Positions 7,805 to 17,046 of a stretch of 64,000 bases of DNA are shown piece by piece (the first letter of the stretch is position 1; each line of letters starts with the position of its first letter). The stretch is from positions 62,001 to 126,000 of the forward strand of contig NZ_SCNN01000014.1 in NCBI RefSeq assembly GCF_005503535.1, given 5' to 3'. Origin of the DNA: Mesorhizobium comanense. Its GTDB lineage: Bacteria > Pseudomonadota > Alphaproteobacteria > Rhizobiales > Rhizobiaceae. The notes under the pieces were generated by a model, which was not told where the DNA came from, did not search any database, and worked only from the letters and a program-made list of their open reading frames with translations. Position numbers and translations under genes: made by a program.

Positions 7805-10800
7805 GCCCGCGCCGCACCGATACTGGCGGCCGGATCGACCGGCTGAAAACGATCCGCTTCACCTTCGACGGCGTCGCCTATACCGGCCATGCCGGCGACA
7901 CGCTGGCCTCGGCCTTGCTGGCAAAAGGCGTTACGCTTTTCGGCCGCTCTTTCAAATACCATCGCCCGCGCGGCTTGTTGACCGCGGGTGTCGAGGAACC
8001 CAACGCGCTGGTAACGGTGCTGAAGGGAGAGGTCCGCGAACCCAACCTTCCCGCGACCATGGTCGAAATCCATGACGGGCTGGTCGCCGTCAGCCAGAAC
8101 CGCTTCCCCTCGCTCGCCTGGGACGTCAACGCCATCAACCAGCTTGGCGGCAAGGTTCTTTCGGCCGGCTTCTACTACAAGACCTTCATGGGACCCGTTG
8201 TCGGCCCGCTGAAAGGCACGCGCTTCTGGATGTTCTGCGAGCACTTCATCCGTCGCGCCGCCGGCCTCGGCCGCGCCGGATCTGCAAAGGATCCGGCTCG
8301 CTATGAGCGCATGAACGCCTTTTGCGACGTGCTGGTGGTGGGTTCGGGCCCCGCCGGGCTGATGGCCGCCAAGGCGGCCGCAGATCAGGGCGCGCGCGTC
8401 ATCCTGGCCGATCTGGAGCCGCGTTTTGGCGGCTCGGCCAACTGGTCTGGCGAAATCATCGACGGCGCGCCGGCAACCGAGTGGACCCGACGCATCGTCA
8501 CGCAACTGGAAGCTCGCGACAATGTCCGGCTTTTGCCGCGAACGACCGTCTGGGGCTACTACGACAACAACACGCTCGCGGCGCTCGAAAGGGTAAGCGA
8601 CCACAAGGAACAGCCCGCCAAGGGCGAGCCGCGCCACCGCTATTGGGCAATCCGCGCGAGATCAGTGGTGATCGCCGCCGGCGCCTTCGAGCGGCCCCTG
8701 GTCTTCCCCGGCAATGACCGGCCCGGCGTCATGCTGGCCCATGCCGCCGAACGCTACGCCAACGAGTTCGGCGTGCTGCCAGGCGAAAGGATCGCGCTGT
8801 TCACCAACAATGACAGCGCCTACCGGGCGGCTGTCGCCCTGAAGAAGGCGGGCGCCGCCGTCGTTGCCATCGCCGACGTCAGGTCCGACCTTTCGGCCGA
8901 AATGCGCAAGCTCGCGGCGGAAGCCGAAGCCGAGGTGCTTGCCGGCTACGCCGTCGTCGCTACCGAGGGCGGCAAGGCGCTCTCCGGCATCAAGGTCCAG
9001 CGTTTCGACATGGTCACCGGCACGCTGAGCGGCGATGCTCGCAGCATCCATGCCGATTGCCTGCTGATGTCCGGTGGTTGGTCGCCGACCATACACCTGG
9101 CCAGCCAGGCGGGCGCCAAGGCCGAATGGAGCGCCGCGCGGCAGGCGTTCCTGCCGCCGAGCCCGACACTGAACTCGCCTGTGCAACATTGGATCGGCGC
9201 CGGCGCCTTCACCGGCAGCTTCTCGACGGCCGAGGCGATCGCCGAAGGTCGCGCCGGCGGCATCGCGGCGACCGGCGGAACCGCCGCCCCGACGACAACA
9301 CCCACTGTCCAGGCAGTGCCAGGCAATCCCGATCCAGCGCCTGTCTTCGAAATCCGCGCCAAGGGCAAGAGCTTCGTCGACTTCCAGCACGACGTCACTT
9401 CGGAGGATGTCCGGCTGGCGCATCGCGAAGGCTTCGTCTCGGTCGAGCATCTGAAGCGCTACACCACGCTCGGCATGGCCACGGACCAGGGCAAGAGCTC
9501 CAACGTTCCCGGTCTTTCGATCATGGCCGAGGCGCTGGGCAAGCCGATCCCGGAAGTCGGCACGACACGCTTCCGGCCGCCTTTCGCGCCGGTGTCGATC
9601 GGTTCGCTGGCGGCGGAACGCTTTGGTGATCTCAAGCCCGAGCGGCTGACGCCGATGCATGACTGGCACACGACCAACGGCGCGACCATGTATTCCGCCG
9701 GCCTGTGGTACCGGCCGATGATCTACGGTCACGCCGGCGAGACCGTCGAGCAGGCCTATGTCCGCGAAGCCAGGGCAACGCGGGAAAGCGCCGGCATCGT
9801 CGACGTCTCGACCCTGGGCAAGATCGCCGTGCAGGGTCCGGACGCCGCGGCCTTCCTCGACCGCGTCTACACCAACATGTTTTCCACCCTTGCCGTCGGC
9901 AAGGCGCGCTACGGCCTGATGCTGCGCGAGGACGGCTTTGCCTTCGACGACGGCACCACCTGGCGGCTGGGCGAACAGGATTTCCTGATGACCACCACCA
10001 CGGCCAATGCCGGCAAGGTGATGCAGCATCTGGAATATTTCCTCGACGTGATCTGGCCGGAGCTGAAGGTCCACGTCACCTCGGTGACCGACGAATGGGC
10101 CGGCGCCGCCATCGGCGGGCCGAAGGCCCGGGAGATCCTTGCATCTTGCGTCACCGGCACCGCCGTCGACAATGCGACGTTGCCTTTCATGGGCATCGTC
10201 CACGGCGAAATAGCCGGTGCGCCAGTCATGATTTGCCGGCTGTCTTTCTCCGGTGAAATGGCCTTCGAGGTCTATTCCGGTGCCGGCCATGGCACCCATG
10301 TCTGGGAAGCGCTGATCGAGGCCGGCAAGCCGTTCGGCCTGGTCACTTACGGCCTGGAGGCGTTGGGCACGATGCGCATCGAGAAGGGGCACGTCACCGG
10401 CGCCGAGATCGATGGCCGCACCACGGCCCGCGACCTGCATCTCGACTGGATGCTGTCGAAGAAGAAGCCTTTCATCGGCTCGGCCATGATGGACCGCGAA
10501 GGCCTGGTCGCGTCCGACCGGCTGGAACTGGTAGGCCTCATTGCCCTCGACAACCAGCCTCTCAGCGGCGGCGCGCACATCGTCGAGGAATTGGAAGAAG
10601 CCAATCCGCATGGCTCGATCGGCCATATCACGGCCTGCTGTTATTCGCCCGCACTTGGTAAGCATATCGCGCTGGCGCTGGTCGAGGGCGGCAAGGCAAG
10701 GCATGGCAGCCGTGCCCATGTCTCCGATCCCCTGCGCAACCGCTTCGGGCCGGTGGAGATCGTCTCCAACCATTTCTACGATCCGGAAGGGACCCGCATG

Positions 10801-10809
10801 CATGGTTGA
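7801..10809 (+). CDS. soxA: Sarcosine oxidase subunit alpha
   Basis: A 1002-residue subunit, normal for the family. The start at 7801 is chosen because its ATGA overlaps the soxD stop and the N-terminus matches the family; a longer open frame upstream is not coding. Order: a 2Fe-2S-ferredoxin-like N-terminal domain (about 15-110), an FAD/NAD-binding domain with VVGSGPAGLMAAKAA (about 175), and a C-terminal aminomethyltransferase (GcvT-like) domain from about residue 610 that binds tetrahydrofolate, with the SFSGEMAFEVY and GLEALGTMRIEKGH motifs. This domain converts the methyl group to 5,10-methylene-THF. It overlaps soxG by eight bases. Confidence 0.95.
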   Translation: MSPRRTDTGGRIDRLKTIRFTFDGVAYTGHAGDTLASALLAKGVTLFGRSFKYHRPRGLLTAGVEEPNALVTVLKGEVREPNLPATMVEIHDGLVAVSQNRFPSLAWDVNAINQLGGKVLSAGFYYKTFMGPVVGPLKGTRFWMFCEHFIRRAAGLGRAGSAKDPARYERMNAFCDVLVVGSGPAGLMAAKAAADQGARVILADLEPRFGGSANWSGEIIDGAPATEWTRRIVTQLEARDNVRLLPRTTVWGYYDNNTLAALERVSDHKEQPAKGEPRHRYWAIRARSVVIAAGAFERPLVFPGNDRPGVMLAHAAERYANEFGVLPGERIALFTNNDSAYRAAVALKKAGAAVVAIADVRSDLSAEMRKLAAEAEAEVLAGYAVVATEGGKALSGIKVQRFDMVTGTLSGDARSIHADCLLMSGGWSPTIHLASQAGAKAEWSAARQAFLPPSPTLNSPVQHWIGAGAFTGSFSTAEAIAEGRAGGIAATGGTAAPTTTPTVQAVPGNPDPAPVFEIRAKGKSFVDFQHDVTSEDVRLAHREGFVSVEHLKRYTTLGMATDQGKSSNVPGLSIMAEALGKPIPEVGTTRFRPPFAPVSIGSLAAERFGDLKPERLTPMHDWHTTNGATMYSAGLWYRPMIYGHAGETVEQAYVREARATRESAGIVDVSTLGKIAVQGPDAAAFLDRVYTNMFSTLAVGKARYGLMLREDGFAFDDGTTWRLGEQDFLMTTTTANAGKVMQHLEYFLDVIWPELKVHVTSVTDEWAGAAIGGPKAREILASCVTGTAVDNATLPFMGIVHGEIAGAPVMICRLSFSGEMAFEVYSGAGHGTHVWEALIEAGKPFGLVTYGLEALGTMRIEKGHVTGAEIDGRTTARDLHLDWMLSKKKPFIGSAMMDREGLVASDRLELVGLIALDNQPLSGGAHIVEELEEANPHGSIGHITACCYSPALGKHIALALVEGGKARHGSRAHVSDPLRNRFGPVEIVSNHFYDPEGTRMHG

Positions 10810-11389
10810 GCGCCTATCCCCCCTGGAGCCGGAGTTTCACGTCGGCTCGCACGGCAATTTCGAACATGGCGTCGAGATCTTGCTCACCGAAACCCGTCCG
10901 GGCTCGATTGTGCAGCTCGCGGCATGGCCCGGAGAAGAGAAGAAACTCATCGCGGCCATTCGCGCCGTCACCGGCCTGGCGCTGCCTGACGGCGCCGGCG
11001 GCGGTTTGAGCGAAGGCGTGAAGGCGGTGTTCGGTTTCGCGCCGGGAAAATTCACCGTGAGCGACGAAGCCGAAGGGCTGGCCCACGCCTTCGCCAAGGC
11101 GGTGACGCCGGCGATCGGCACGGTGACGGACCTGTCGCACGGCCGCACAGCCATCCGCATCGCCGGGCCGAAAGCCGAGTGGGTGCTGGCGAAGTTCTTC
11201 GCCATCGATTTCGCGCTGCCGGCCTTTCCGGTCGGCGCCGGCCGCTCGACGGTCCATCACGATGTCTTCGCCCAGATCCAGCGCACCGGCACCGACCAGT
11301 TCGACATCTACGTCTTCCGTTCCTTCGCGCGCTCGTTCTGGAAAGCACTCTGCCACGCCAGCGAGGAAGTCGGCTACGAAGTGCAGTAG
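10802..11389 (+). CDS. soxG: Sarcosine oxidase subunit gamma
   Basis: A 195-residue subunit ending the soxBDAG operon. The start at 10802 overlaps the soxA stop by eight bases; the frame is open upstream but that part lies inside soxA. It has the gamma-subunit features of a short GcvT-like fold, with DLSHGRTAIRI and the C-terminal FDIYVFRSFARSFWKAL segment. It helps assemble the complex with the alpha subunit. No obvious terminator follows in the 160 bases before the next gene. Confidence 0.92.
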   Translation: MVERLSPLEPEFHVGSHGNFEHGVEILLTETRPGSIVQLAAWPGEEKKLIAAIRAVTGLALPDGAGGGLSEGVKAVFGFAPGKFTVSDEAEGLAHAFAKAVTPAIGTVTDLSHGRTAIRIAGPKAEWVLAKFFAIDFALPAFPVGAGRSTVHHDVFAQIQRTGTDQFDIYVFRSFARSFWKALCHASEEVGYEVQ

Positions 11390-11550
11390 GGCAAGGCCGC
11401 GAAAGCTGGCTTCTGGCCTCAATGCCGGCCGCTTCTGCCGCTAGAGAATTACGTCTTGGGCGCCCATGATGGAAAAACACGGCCGCCCAATCGGTCCAAG
11501 GGGCATAAAAATCCCGTCTCAGAGTCGGCATAGTTGGTTCGAACATCTCC

Positions 11551-12993
11551 ATGACCGCTGAACTATCCGCCGGCGCCACCGATCGCGCCGATGTGTCGGC
11601 CAGAGCCTTGCTCCTGCTGCCGCTGACGGTCGCCTGCGGCGTGTTCATGACCAGCCTCGACCAGAATGTCGTGGTGACGGCGCTGCCGGGCATCGGCCAA
11701 AGCCTTGGCCGGCCGCCCAGCCAGCTCGGCCTGCTGATCACCGTCTACGTCGCCAGCCTGATCATTTCGATGCCGCTTGGCGGCTGGGCGGCCGACCGTT
11801 TCGGCTTGCGCAATGTCTACTGCTTTGCCCTGCTGGTGTTTGCCGCATCCTCCGCACTCTGCGGACTGTCGAACGATCTCTGGACGCTGGTCGGCGCCCG
11901 CGCGCTGCAAGGCTTTGGTGGCGCGCTGATGGGCACGCTGGGCCAGGTCGTGATCCTGTCGACCTTTCCGCGCAACCGTACGCTGAAGGTCAACATGTAT
12001 ATTTCGGTGGCCAGCCAGACCGGGCCGCTGGTGGGGCCGCTCGTCGGCGGCGCGCTGACCACCTACATCTCCTGGCGCTGGATTTTCTTCATCAATGTGC
12101 CGTTCGCGCTGGCGGCGGCAATCCTTGCCGCCTCGTTGTTCCCGACGGTGACCAAGCCCGTGCGCACGAGGTTTGATTTCCCGGGCTTCGTGCTGGTTGG
12201 CAGCGGCATGGTGCTGCTGGTATTCGGCATGGATTCGCTTGCGGCCAAAGACGCTGCCGGCGGCATGATTGCCGGTGAGCTGGCTCTGGCGATCGTCATC
12301 CTGTCGATTGCCTCGCTCTACTGCCTGCGCGTTCCCAATCCCCTGCTCGACCTCAAGCTTTTGCGCATCCGCACCTTCCGCATCTCCTTCCTCACCGGCG
12401 GCGGGCTGGATACGATCGGCCTCAGTTCCGTCGCCTTCCTGCTGCCGCTGATGTTCCAGCTCGGCTTCGGCATGAGCGCCGTGCAGGCCGGATCGCTGAC
12501 CTTCGTTGCCGCGCTCGGCTCGGTGGTCATGCGTTTCTTCATGCCGCGTGTCCTCAACCGGTTCGGGTTCCGCCGTGTGCTGGTTTTCAACACGCCGGTC
12601 ATTGCCGCGATGGTCGCGGGCTTCGCCTTGATGCAGGCAACGACACCGGTCTGGATCGTGCTTGGCTACATCTTTGCGTTTGGCGTCTTTCGTTCCATAC
12701 AATGGGCGTCGACCGGCAATCTCGCTTATTCCGACATAGCGCCCGAGCAGCTGGCCCGCTTCAGCGCGCTCTATTACATCCTGTGGCAATTGGCGGTGGC
12801 CATCAGCGTCGGCCTGGCGGCGGCGATGCTGTCTTTCCTGGCCGGCGGCGGTCAGGCCGTCGCAGGCGATTTCCGCATCCTGTTCCTGATCGAGGGCGTC
12901 ATCACGCTCTGCGCGCTACTGGCCTACCTCAAGCTGACGCCACAGGACGGCGCCCATGTCAGCGGCCACGGCATGCATTTGAACACCGAATGA
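11551..12993 (+). CDS. MFS transporter, DHA2-type (14 TM) drug/metabolite exporter
   Basis: A 480-residue membrane protein with fourteen predicted hydrophobic segments and the DHA2 signatures: TSLDQNVVVTALPGIGQSL in TM1, PLGGWAADRFGLRNVY between TM2 and TM3 (motif A), and GPLVGPLVGGAL in TM5 (motif C of antiporters). Members exchange protons for drugs or metabolites. It follows soxG by 161 bases and may be a separate unit; no substrate can be assigned. The start lacks a clear Shine-Dalgarno sequence. Confidence 0.85.
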   Translation: MTAELSAGATDRADVSARALLLLPLTVACGVFMTSLDQNVVVTALPGIGQSLGRPPSQLGLLITVYVASLIISMPLGGWAADRFGLRNVYCFALLVFAASSALCGLSNDLWTLVGARALQGFGGALMGTLGQVVILSTFPRNRTLKVNMYISVASQTGPLVGPLVGGALTTYISWRWIFFINVPFALAAAILAASLFPTVTKPVRTRFDFPGFVLVGSGMVLLVFGMDSLAAKDAAGGMIAGELALAIVILSIASLYCLRVPNPLLDLKLLRIRTFRISFLTGGGLDTIGLSSVAFLLPLMFQLGFGMSAVQAGSLTFVAALGSVVMRFFMPRVLNRFGFRRVLVFNTPVIAAMVAGFALMQATTPVWIVLGYIFAFGVFRSIQWASTGNLAYSDIAPEQLARFSALYYILWQLAVAISVGLAAAMLSFLAGGGQAVAGDFRILFLIEGVITLCALLAYLKLTPQDGAHVSGHGMHLNTE

Positions 12994-13023
12994 CAAACCT
13001 CGCCCCGTAGCCATCGGAAGCGG

Positions 13024-13728
13024 CTATTCGCTGAACGTCACCCATTCCTCGAGCGGAACGCGGTCGGTGCGGAAGGCGTTTTCCGGCTTGGACGTGTCCT
13101 CATAGCCAAGCGCCATGCCGCACACGACAATCTCCTCGTCGGGAATGTTGAGCACCGGCCGGATCTGCCGGTGATACGGCGCGAAGGCCGCTTGCGGACA
13201 GGTATGCAGGCCCCGGCCACGCGCCGCGACCATGATGTTCTGCAGGAACATGCCGTAGTCGATCCATGAACCCTGGTTGAGGCGGCGGTCGATGGTGAAG
13301 ATCATGCCGACCGGCGCGTCGAAGAAGACGAAGTTGCGGTCGTGCTGGGCGCGCATCTTGTCGACCTCGCGGCGGCCGATGCCGAGCGCGCCATAGAGGC
13401 CGAACCCATTCGCCCGGCGGCGGGTAAGATAAGGCTCGAAGAACTGGGTGGGATAGTAGCGATACTCGTCCCAATCGGCCTTTTCGGCACGAATACCGGA
13501 ATTCAGGATAGCATCCGATATCTGTTGCTTGGTCTCGCCCTTGGTGACGTAGACCCGCCATGGCTGCATGTTGGTGCCGGACGGGGCACGTGCCGCAACC
13601 GCCAGAATGTCACGGATCGTGTCGTCATCGATCATGTCGGGCAGAAACGCGCGCACGGAACGACGCGACATGATGGCGTCGTCGACGATCTCGGCATCGT
13701 CAGCGATTCGAGCCTTCTTTTCCAGCAT
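13024..13728 (-). CDS. Nitroreductase-family FMN oxidoreductase
   Basis: A 234-residue nitroreductase with the family's N-terminal SRRSVRAFLPD (FMN phosphate contacts), AARAPSGTNMQPWRVYV, and the C-terminal IPDEEIVVCGMALGYED. The frame opens upstream at 13857, but the ATG at 13728 is preceded by AAGGGA at good spacing and starts the conserved part. Typical members reduce nitro compounds or quinones with NAD(P)H as dimers. It is convergent with the MFS gene (30-base gap) and divergent from the XRE-cupin regulator, so the operators at 13851-13901 may control both. Confidence 0.85.
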   Translation of the reverse strand: MLEKKARIADDAEIVDDAIMSRRSVRAFLPDMIDDDTIRDILAVAARAPSGTNMQPWRVYVTKGETKQQISDAILNSGIRAEKADWDEYRYYPTQFFEPYLTRRRANGFGLYGALGIGRREVDKMRAQHDRNFVFFDAPVGMIFTIDRRLNQGSWIDYGMFLQNIMVAARGRGLHTCPQAAFAPYHRQIRPVLNIPDEEIVVCGMALGYEDTSKPENAFRTDRVPLEEWVTFSE

Positions 13729-13850
13729 GGGCCGTCCCTTAGCCTTTGTGTCGATCGGACGTCCCCACTCGCCGCTCAAGGCGGAGCCTTTGCATGAACC
13801 ATCAAAATCCTGCAAGCAAATCTTGAGCATCGGTGAAAATCTACTTGATT

Positions 13851-13901
13851 TTTTCATGAGCTTGATCTCTCATGAAAATCGGATGGGAATTTTCATGAAA
13901 T
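13851..13901. promoter_or_regulatory. Palindromic operator cluster, probably for the adjacent XRE-cupin regulator
   Basis: Three copies of one motif in 51 bases: TTTTCATGAG (13851-13860), its inverse CTCATGAAAA (13869-13878), and ATTTTCATGAAAT (13889-13901), which is itself nearly palindromic and runs into the regulator's ATG at 13900. The first two form a ten-base perfect inverted repeat with an eight-base spacer. The position over the start codon suggests autorepression; that it binds this regulator is inference. Confidence 0.65.
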
Positions 13902-14496
13902 GAGCACTTTACCCTCCCCTACAGCACGAACATTGCAGGGACCTGACGAACGCGTGCTGGCCAGCGATATCAGGGCCTTGCGCCGGGCGCGTGGACTGAC
14001 GCTGGCCGAGATCGCGCTGAAACTCGGGCGCTCGGTCGGCTGGGTCAGCCAGGTTGAACGCGGTCTGTCGACGCCGTCGCTCGGCGATCTCAGGGCCTTC
14101 GCCGGACTGTTCGGCGTACCGATCAGCCTGTTTTTCAGCCATGACGTGCCCTTGGAAAGCGAGCGCGGCGTGGTGGTGCGCGCCGGCAAACGCCGCACGC
14201 TTGGCACAAGTGAATCCGGCCTGGTGGAGGAACTCCTTTCACCTGACCTCGGTGGCAGCTTCGAGATGGTGCGTTCGGTCTTCGCACCCGGTGCGGAGCT
14301 CAAGGCCGTGGCGCGCCGGCCAACCGAAGAGGCCGGTTATCTCGTGTCGGGGCAGTTCGACATCGAGATAGACGGGGTCTGGCACCGGCTCGGCGAAGGC
14401 GATTCCTTCCGTTTCGAAGGCAAGCCTTATCGCTGGCGCAATCCGGGAGCCGAACCGGCGGTCGTCATCTGGGTGGTTTCACCACCGGTTTATTGA
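13900..14496 (+). CDS. XRE-family transcriptional regulator with C-terminal cupin sensor domain
   Basis: A 198-residue protein. Residues 20-75 are a helix-turn-helix of Cro/cI type (LAEIALKLGRSVGWVSQVERG). Residues 115-195 are a cupin_2 beta-barrel (AVARRPTEEAGYLVSGQFDIEI, ending GDSFRFEGKPYRWRNPG). Such regulators sense small metabolites, often amines or amino acids. It lies 96 bases ahead of, and in the same direction as, the operon at 14593-21566, which suggests it controls that operon or the divergent nitroreductase. The ATG overlaps the last operator copy. GGGA stands about 12 bases upstream. Confidence 0.88.
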   Translation: MSTLPSPTARTLQGPDERVLASDIRALRRARGLTLAEIALKLGRSVGWVSQVERGLSTPSLGDLRAFAGLFGVPISLFFSHDVPLESERGVVVRAGKRRTLGTSESGLVEELLSPDLGGSFEMVRSVFAPGAELKAVARRPTEEAGYLVSGQFDIEIDGVWHRLGEGDSFRFEGKPYRWRNPGAEPAVVIWVVSPPVY

Positions 14497-14592
14497 AATG
14501 CATATCGCCCAGAACCGCGCGGCGGCTTTGGGGCAACGGCATGCATCACAACAAAATGGAAGCGCGGCGCGCTTGAAGTTTGGGAGAAAGAC

Positions 14593-17046
14593 ATGGCGGG
14601 TTTGCCGAGCACGGCGCGCGTGGTGATCATCGGAGGCGGCGTTGTCGGCACCTCCGCGCTCTATCATCTGGCCAAGGCCGGCTGGACCGATTGCGTGCTA
14701 CTGGAAAAGAACGAGCTGACGTCGGGCTCGACCTGGCATGCGGCCGGCAACGTCCCGACCTTTTCCTCCTCCTGGTCGCTGATGAACATGCAGCGCTATT
14801 CGACCGAGCTCTATCGGGGTCTGGCCGAAGCAGTCGACTATCCCATGAACTACCACGTCACCGGCTCGCTGCGGCTCGCCCACTCCAACGAACGCATGCA
14901 GGAATTCCAGCGCGCCAAGGGCATGGGCCGCTACCAGGGCATGGATATCGATGTGGTCGGTGTCGACGAGATCAAGCGGCGCTACCCCTTCATCGAGACG
15001 CATGACCTCAAAGGCGCGCTGTTCGATCCGAGCGACGGCGACATCGACCCGGCGCAGCTGACACAGGCTCTGGCCAAGGGCGCACGCGATCTTGGCGCCA
15101 GGATCATCCGCTTCTGCCCGGTCACCGGCGTGCGCCGCGACAAGGAAGAATGGGTCGTTGCGACCCCTCAAGGCGAGATCCGCTGCGAAATCGTCGTCAA
15201 TGCCGCCGGCTATCGCGCCGCCGAAGTCGGCAGAATGTTCGGCCGCGAGGTACCGATGATGGTGATGAGCCATCAATACATCCTGTTCGAGGAGATCCCC
15301 GAACTGGCGGCCTGGTCCAAGGAACAGGGCAGGAAGCTGCCGCTGCTGCGCGACGTCGACACCTCCTACTATCTGCGGCAGGAAAAGAGCGGCATGAATC
15401 TCGGCCCCTATGAGCGCAATTGCCGCGCGCATTGGGCAACCCACAATGATCCGATGCCGGAGGATTTTTCGTTCCAGCTCTTCCCCGACGATCTCGACCG
15501 GCTTGAGCACTATCTGGCGGATGCCGTCGCCCGCGTGCCGATCCTCGGCACCGCCGGCCTTTCCAAGGTCATCAACGGGCCGATCCCCTACGCGCCGGAC
15601 GGCAATCCGCTGATCGGCCCAATGCCCGGCGTGCCCAACGCCTTCGAGGCCTGCGTCTTCACCTTCGGCATTGCGCAAGGCGGCGGCGCCGGTAAGGTGC
15701 TGGCCGAATGGGTGACACAAGGCCAGACCGAATGGGACATGTGGTCCTGCGATCCGCGCCGCTTCACGTCTTTTGCCGCGGCGCCCGATTATTGCGTCGC
15801 CAAGGGTCTGGAGATCTACGGCAACGAATACGCCATCCAGTTCCCGCGCCACGCCTGGCCGGAAGGGCGCGACAGGAAGCTGTCGCCGCTCCACGACCGC
15901 ATCAAGGCGCTCGGCGGCCGCTTCGACGCCTACAATGGCTGGGAGCGCGCCACCTGGTATGCGCAACCCGGCGACGACATCTCCGAGGAAGCGACGCTGA
16001 CCTTCCGCCGTGACGGCCCCTGGCACCATCGCGTGCGCGAAGAATGCCTGGCCGTGCGCGACGCGGCGGGCATTCTCGACCTGCCCGGCTTCTCGCGCTT
16101 TAACCTCGAAGGCCCCGGTGCTGCCGAATGGCTGAGCCTGCAGGTCACCGGTCTGGTGCCGAAGCCCGGCCGCATCGGCCTCGTCTATTTCTCCGACGAC
16201 AAGGGCCGCATCGTCACCGAAATGTCGGTCGTGCGCCACGCGGAAGATCAGATGACGCTGATCACCGCGGCGGTCGCGCAATGGCACGACTTCGAATGGC
16301 TGAAATCGCGCATGCCGAAAGACGCGGCTTTCACGCTGACCGATCGGACGGAGGAGTATTCAACCCAGATCCTGGCCGGCCCCAACTCGCGTAAAATCCT
16401 CGCCGAAGTCTGCGATGCCGACCTCACTCTGCCATGGCTGACGCATCAGGAAACAAAGATCGCCGGCCGCTGGGCGAAGCTGGTGCGTGTCTCCTTTGCC
16501 GGCGAACTCGGCTGGGAAATCCACACCAGGGTCGGCGACACATCAGCCATCTTCGACGTCATCTGGGCGGCTGGTCAGAAGCACGGACTGAAGCCGTTCG
16601 GCATGTATGCGCTGGATTCGCTCAGGCTCGAGAAAGGCTACCGCACCTGGAAAGGTGACCTTTCGACCGACTATTCGATCCTGCAGGGCGGGCTCGAGCG
16701 CTTCGTCAAATGGGAAAAGCCCGACTTCCGTGGCAAGGCCGCACTGCAGAACGAAAAGCAGCAGGGCGTGAAGAAGCGCTTCGTCACGCTGGTCGTCGAA
16801 AACCCCGGCGATTGCGATGCGCCCTACATGTCGACGCTATGGCATGGCGGCCAGATCGTTGGCGAGACCACCTCGGGCGGCTGGGGTCATCGCATCGACA
16901 AGTCGATCGCGCTCGGCATGCTGCGCGTCGATCTGACCGAACCCGGCACCTCGGTCGAGGTCGAAATCTTCGGTGACCGTTTCCAGGCGATCGTACAGAA
17001 GGATGAGCCGCTCTGGGATCCGAGGAACGAAAGGCTGCGCGCATGA
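14593..17046 (+). CDS. FAD-dependent oxidoreductase fused to GcvT domain, dimethylglycine/sarcosine dehydrogenase-like (paralogue 1)
   Basis: An 817-residue protein. Residues 1-400 form a DAO-type FAD domain with VVIIGGGVVGTSALYHLA near residue 10 and STWHAAG, whose His49 corresponds to the histidine that binds FAD covalently in dimethylglycine dehydrogenase. Residues about 430-817 are an aminomethyltransferase domain that in this family takes the released methyl to tetrahydrofolate (SFAGELGWEIHT, YALDSLRLEKGYRTW). Expected reaction: oxidative N-demethylation of a methylated glycine or similar amine. GGGAGAAAG precedes the ATG. First gene of a four-gene operon with overlapping ends; it overlaps the next by four bases. 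The exact substrate is not visible. Confidence 0.87.
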   Translation: MAGLPSTARVVIIGGGVVGTSALYHLAKAGWTDCVLLEKNELTSGSTWHAAGNVPTFSSSWSLMNMQRYSTELYRGLAEAVDYPMNYHVTGSLRLAHSNERMQEFQRAKGMGRYQGMDIDVVGVDEIKRRYPFIETHDLKGALFDPSDGDIDPAQLTQALAKGARDLGARIIRFCPVTGVRRDKEEWVVATPQGEIRCEIVVNAAGYRAAEVGRMFGREVPMMVMSHQYILFEEIPELAAWSKEQGRKLPLLRDVDTSYYLRQEKSGMNLGPYERNCRAHWATHNDPMPEDFSFQLFPDDLDRLEHYLADAVARVPILGTAGLSKVINGPIPYAPDGNPLIGPMPGVPNAFEACVFTFGIAQGGGAGKVLAEWVTQGQTEWDMWSCDPRRFTSFAAAPDYCVAKGLEIYGNEYAIQFPRHAWPEGRDRKLSPLHDRIKALGGRFDAYNGWERATWYAQPGDDISEEATLTFRRDGPWHHRVREECLAVRDAAGILDLPGFSRFNLEGPGAAEWLSLQVTGLVPKPGRIGLVYFSDDKGRIVTEMSVVRHAEDQMTLITAAVAQWHDFEWLKSRMPKDAAFTLTDRTEEYSTQILAGPNSRKILAEVCDADLTLPWLTHQETKIAGRWAKLVRVSFAGELGWEIHTRVGDTSAIFDVIWAAGQKHGLKPFGMYALDSLRLEKGYRTWKGDLSTDYSILQGGLERFVKWEKPDFRGKAALQNEKQQGVKKRFVTLVVENPGDCDAPYMSTLWHGGQIVGETTSGGWGHRIDKSIALGMLRVDLTEPGTSVEVEIFGDRFQAIVQKDEPLWDPRNERLRA

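Noticed and set aside
8662..10803. 713-codon minus-strand open frame opposite soxA
   Set aside because: It is a mirror of soxA codon bias, with Arg/Ala/Gly/Asp-rich composition and no domain; soxA is clearly coding.
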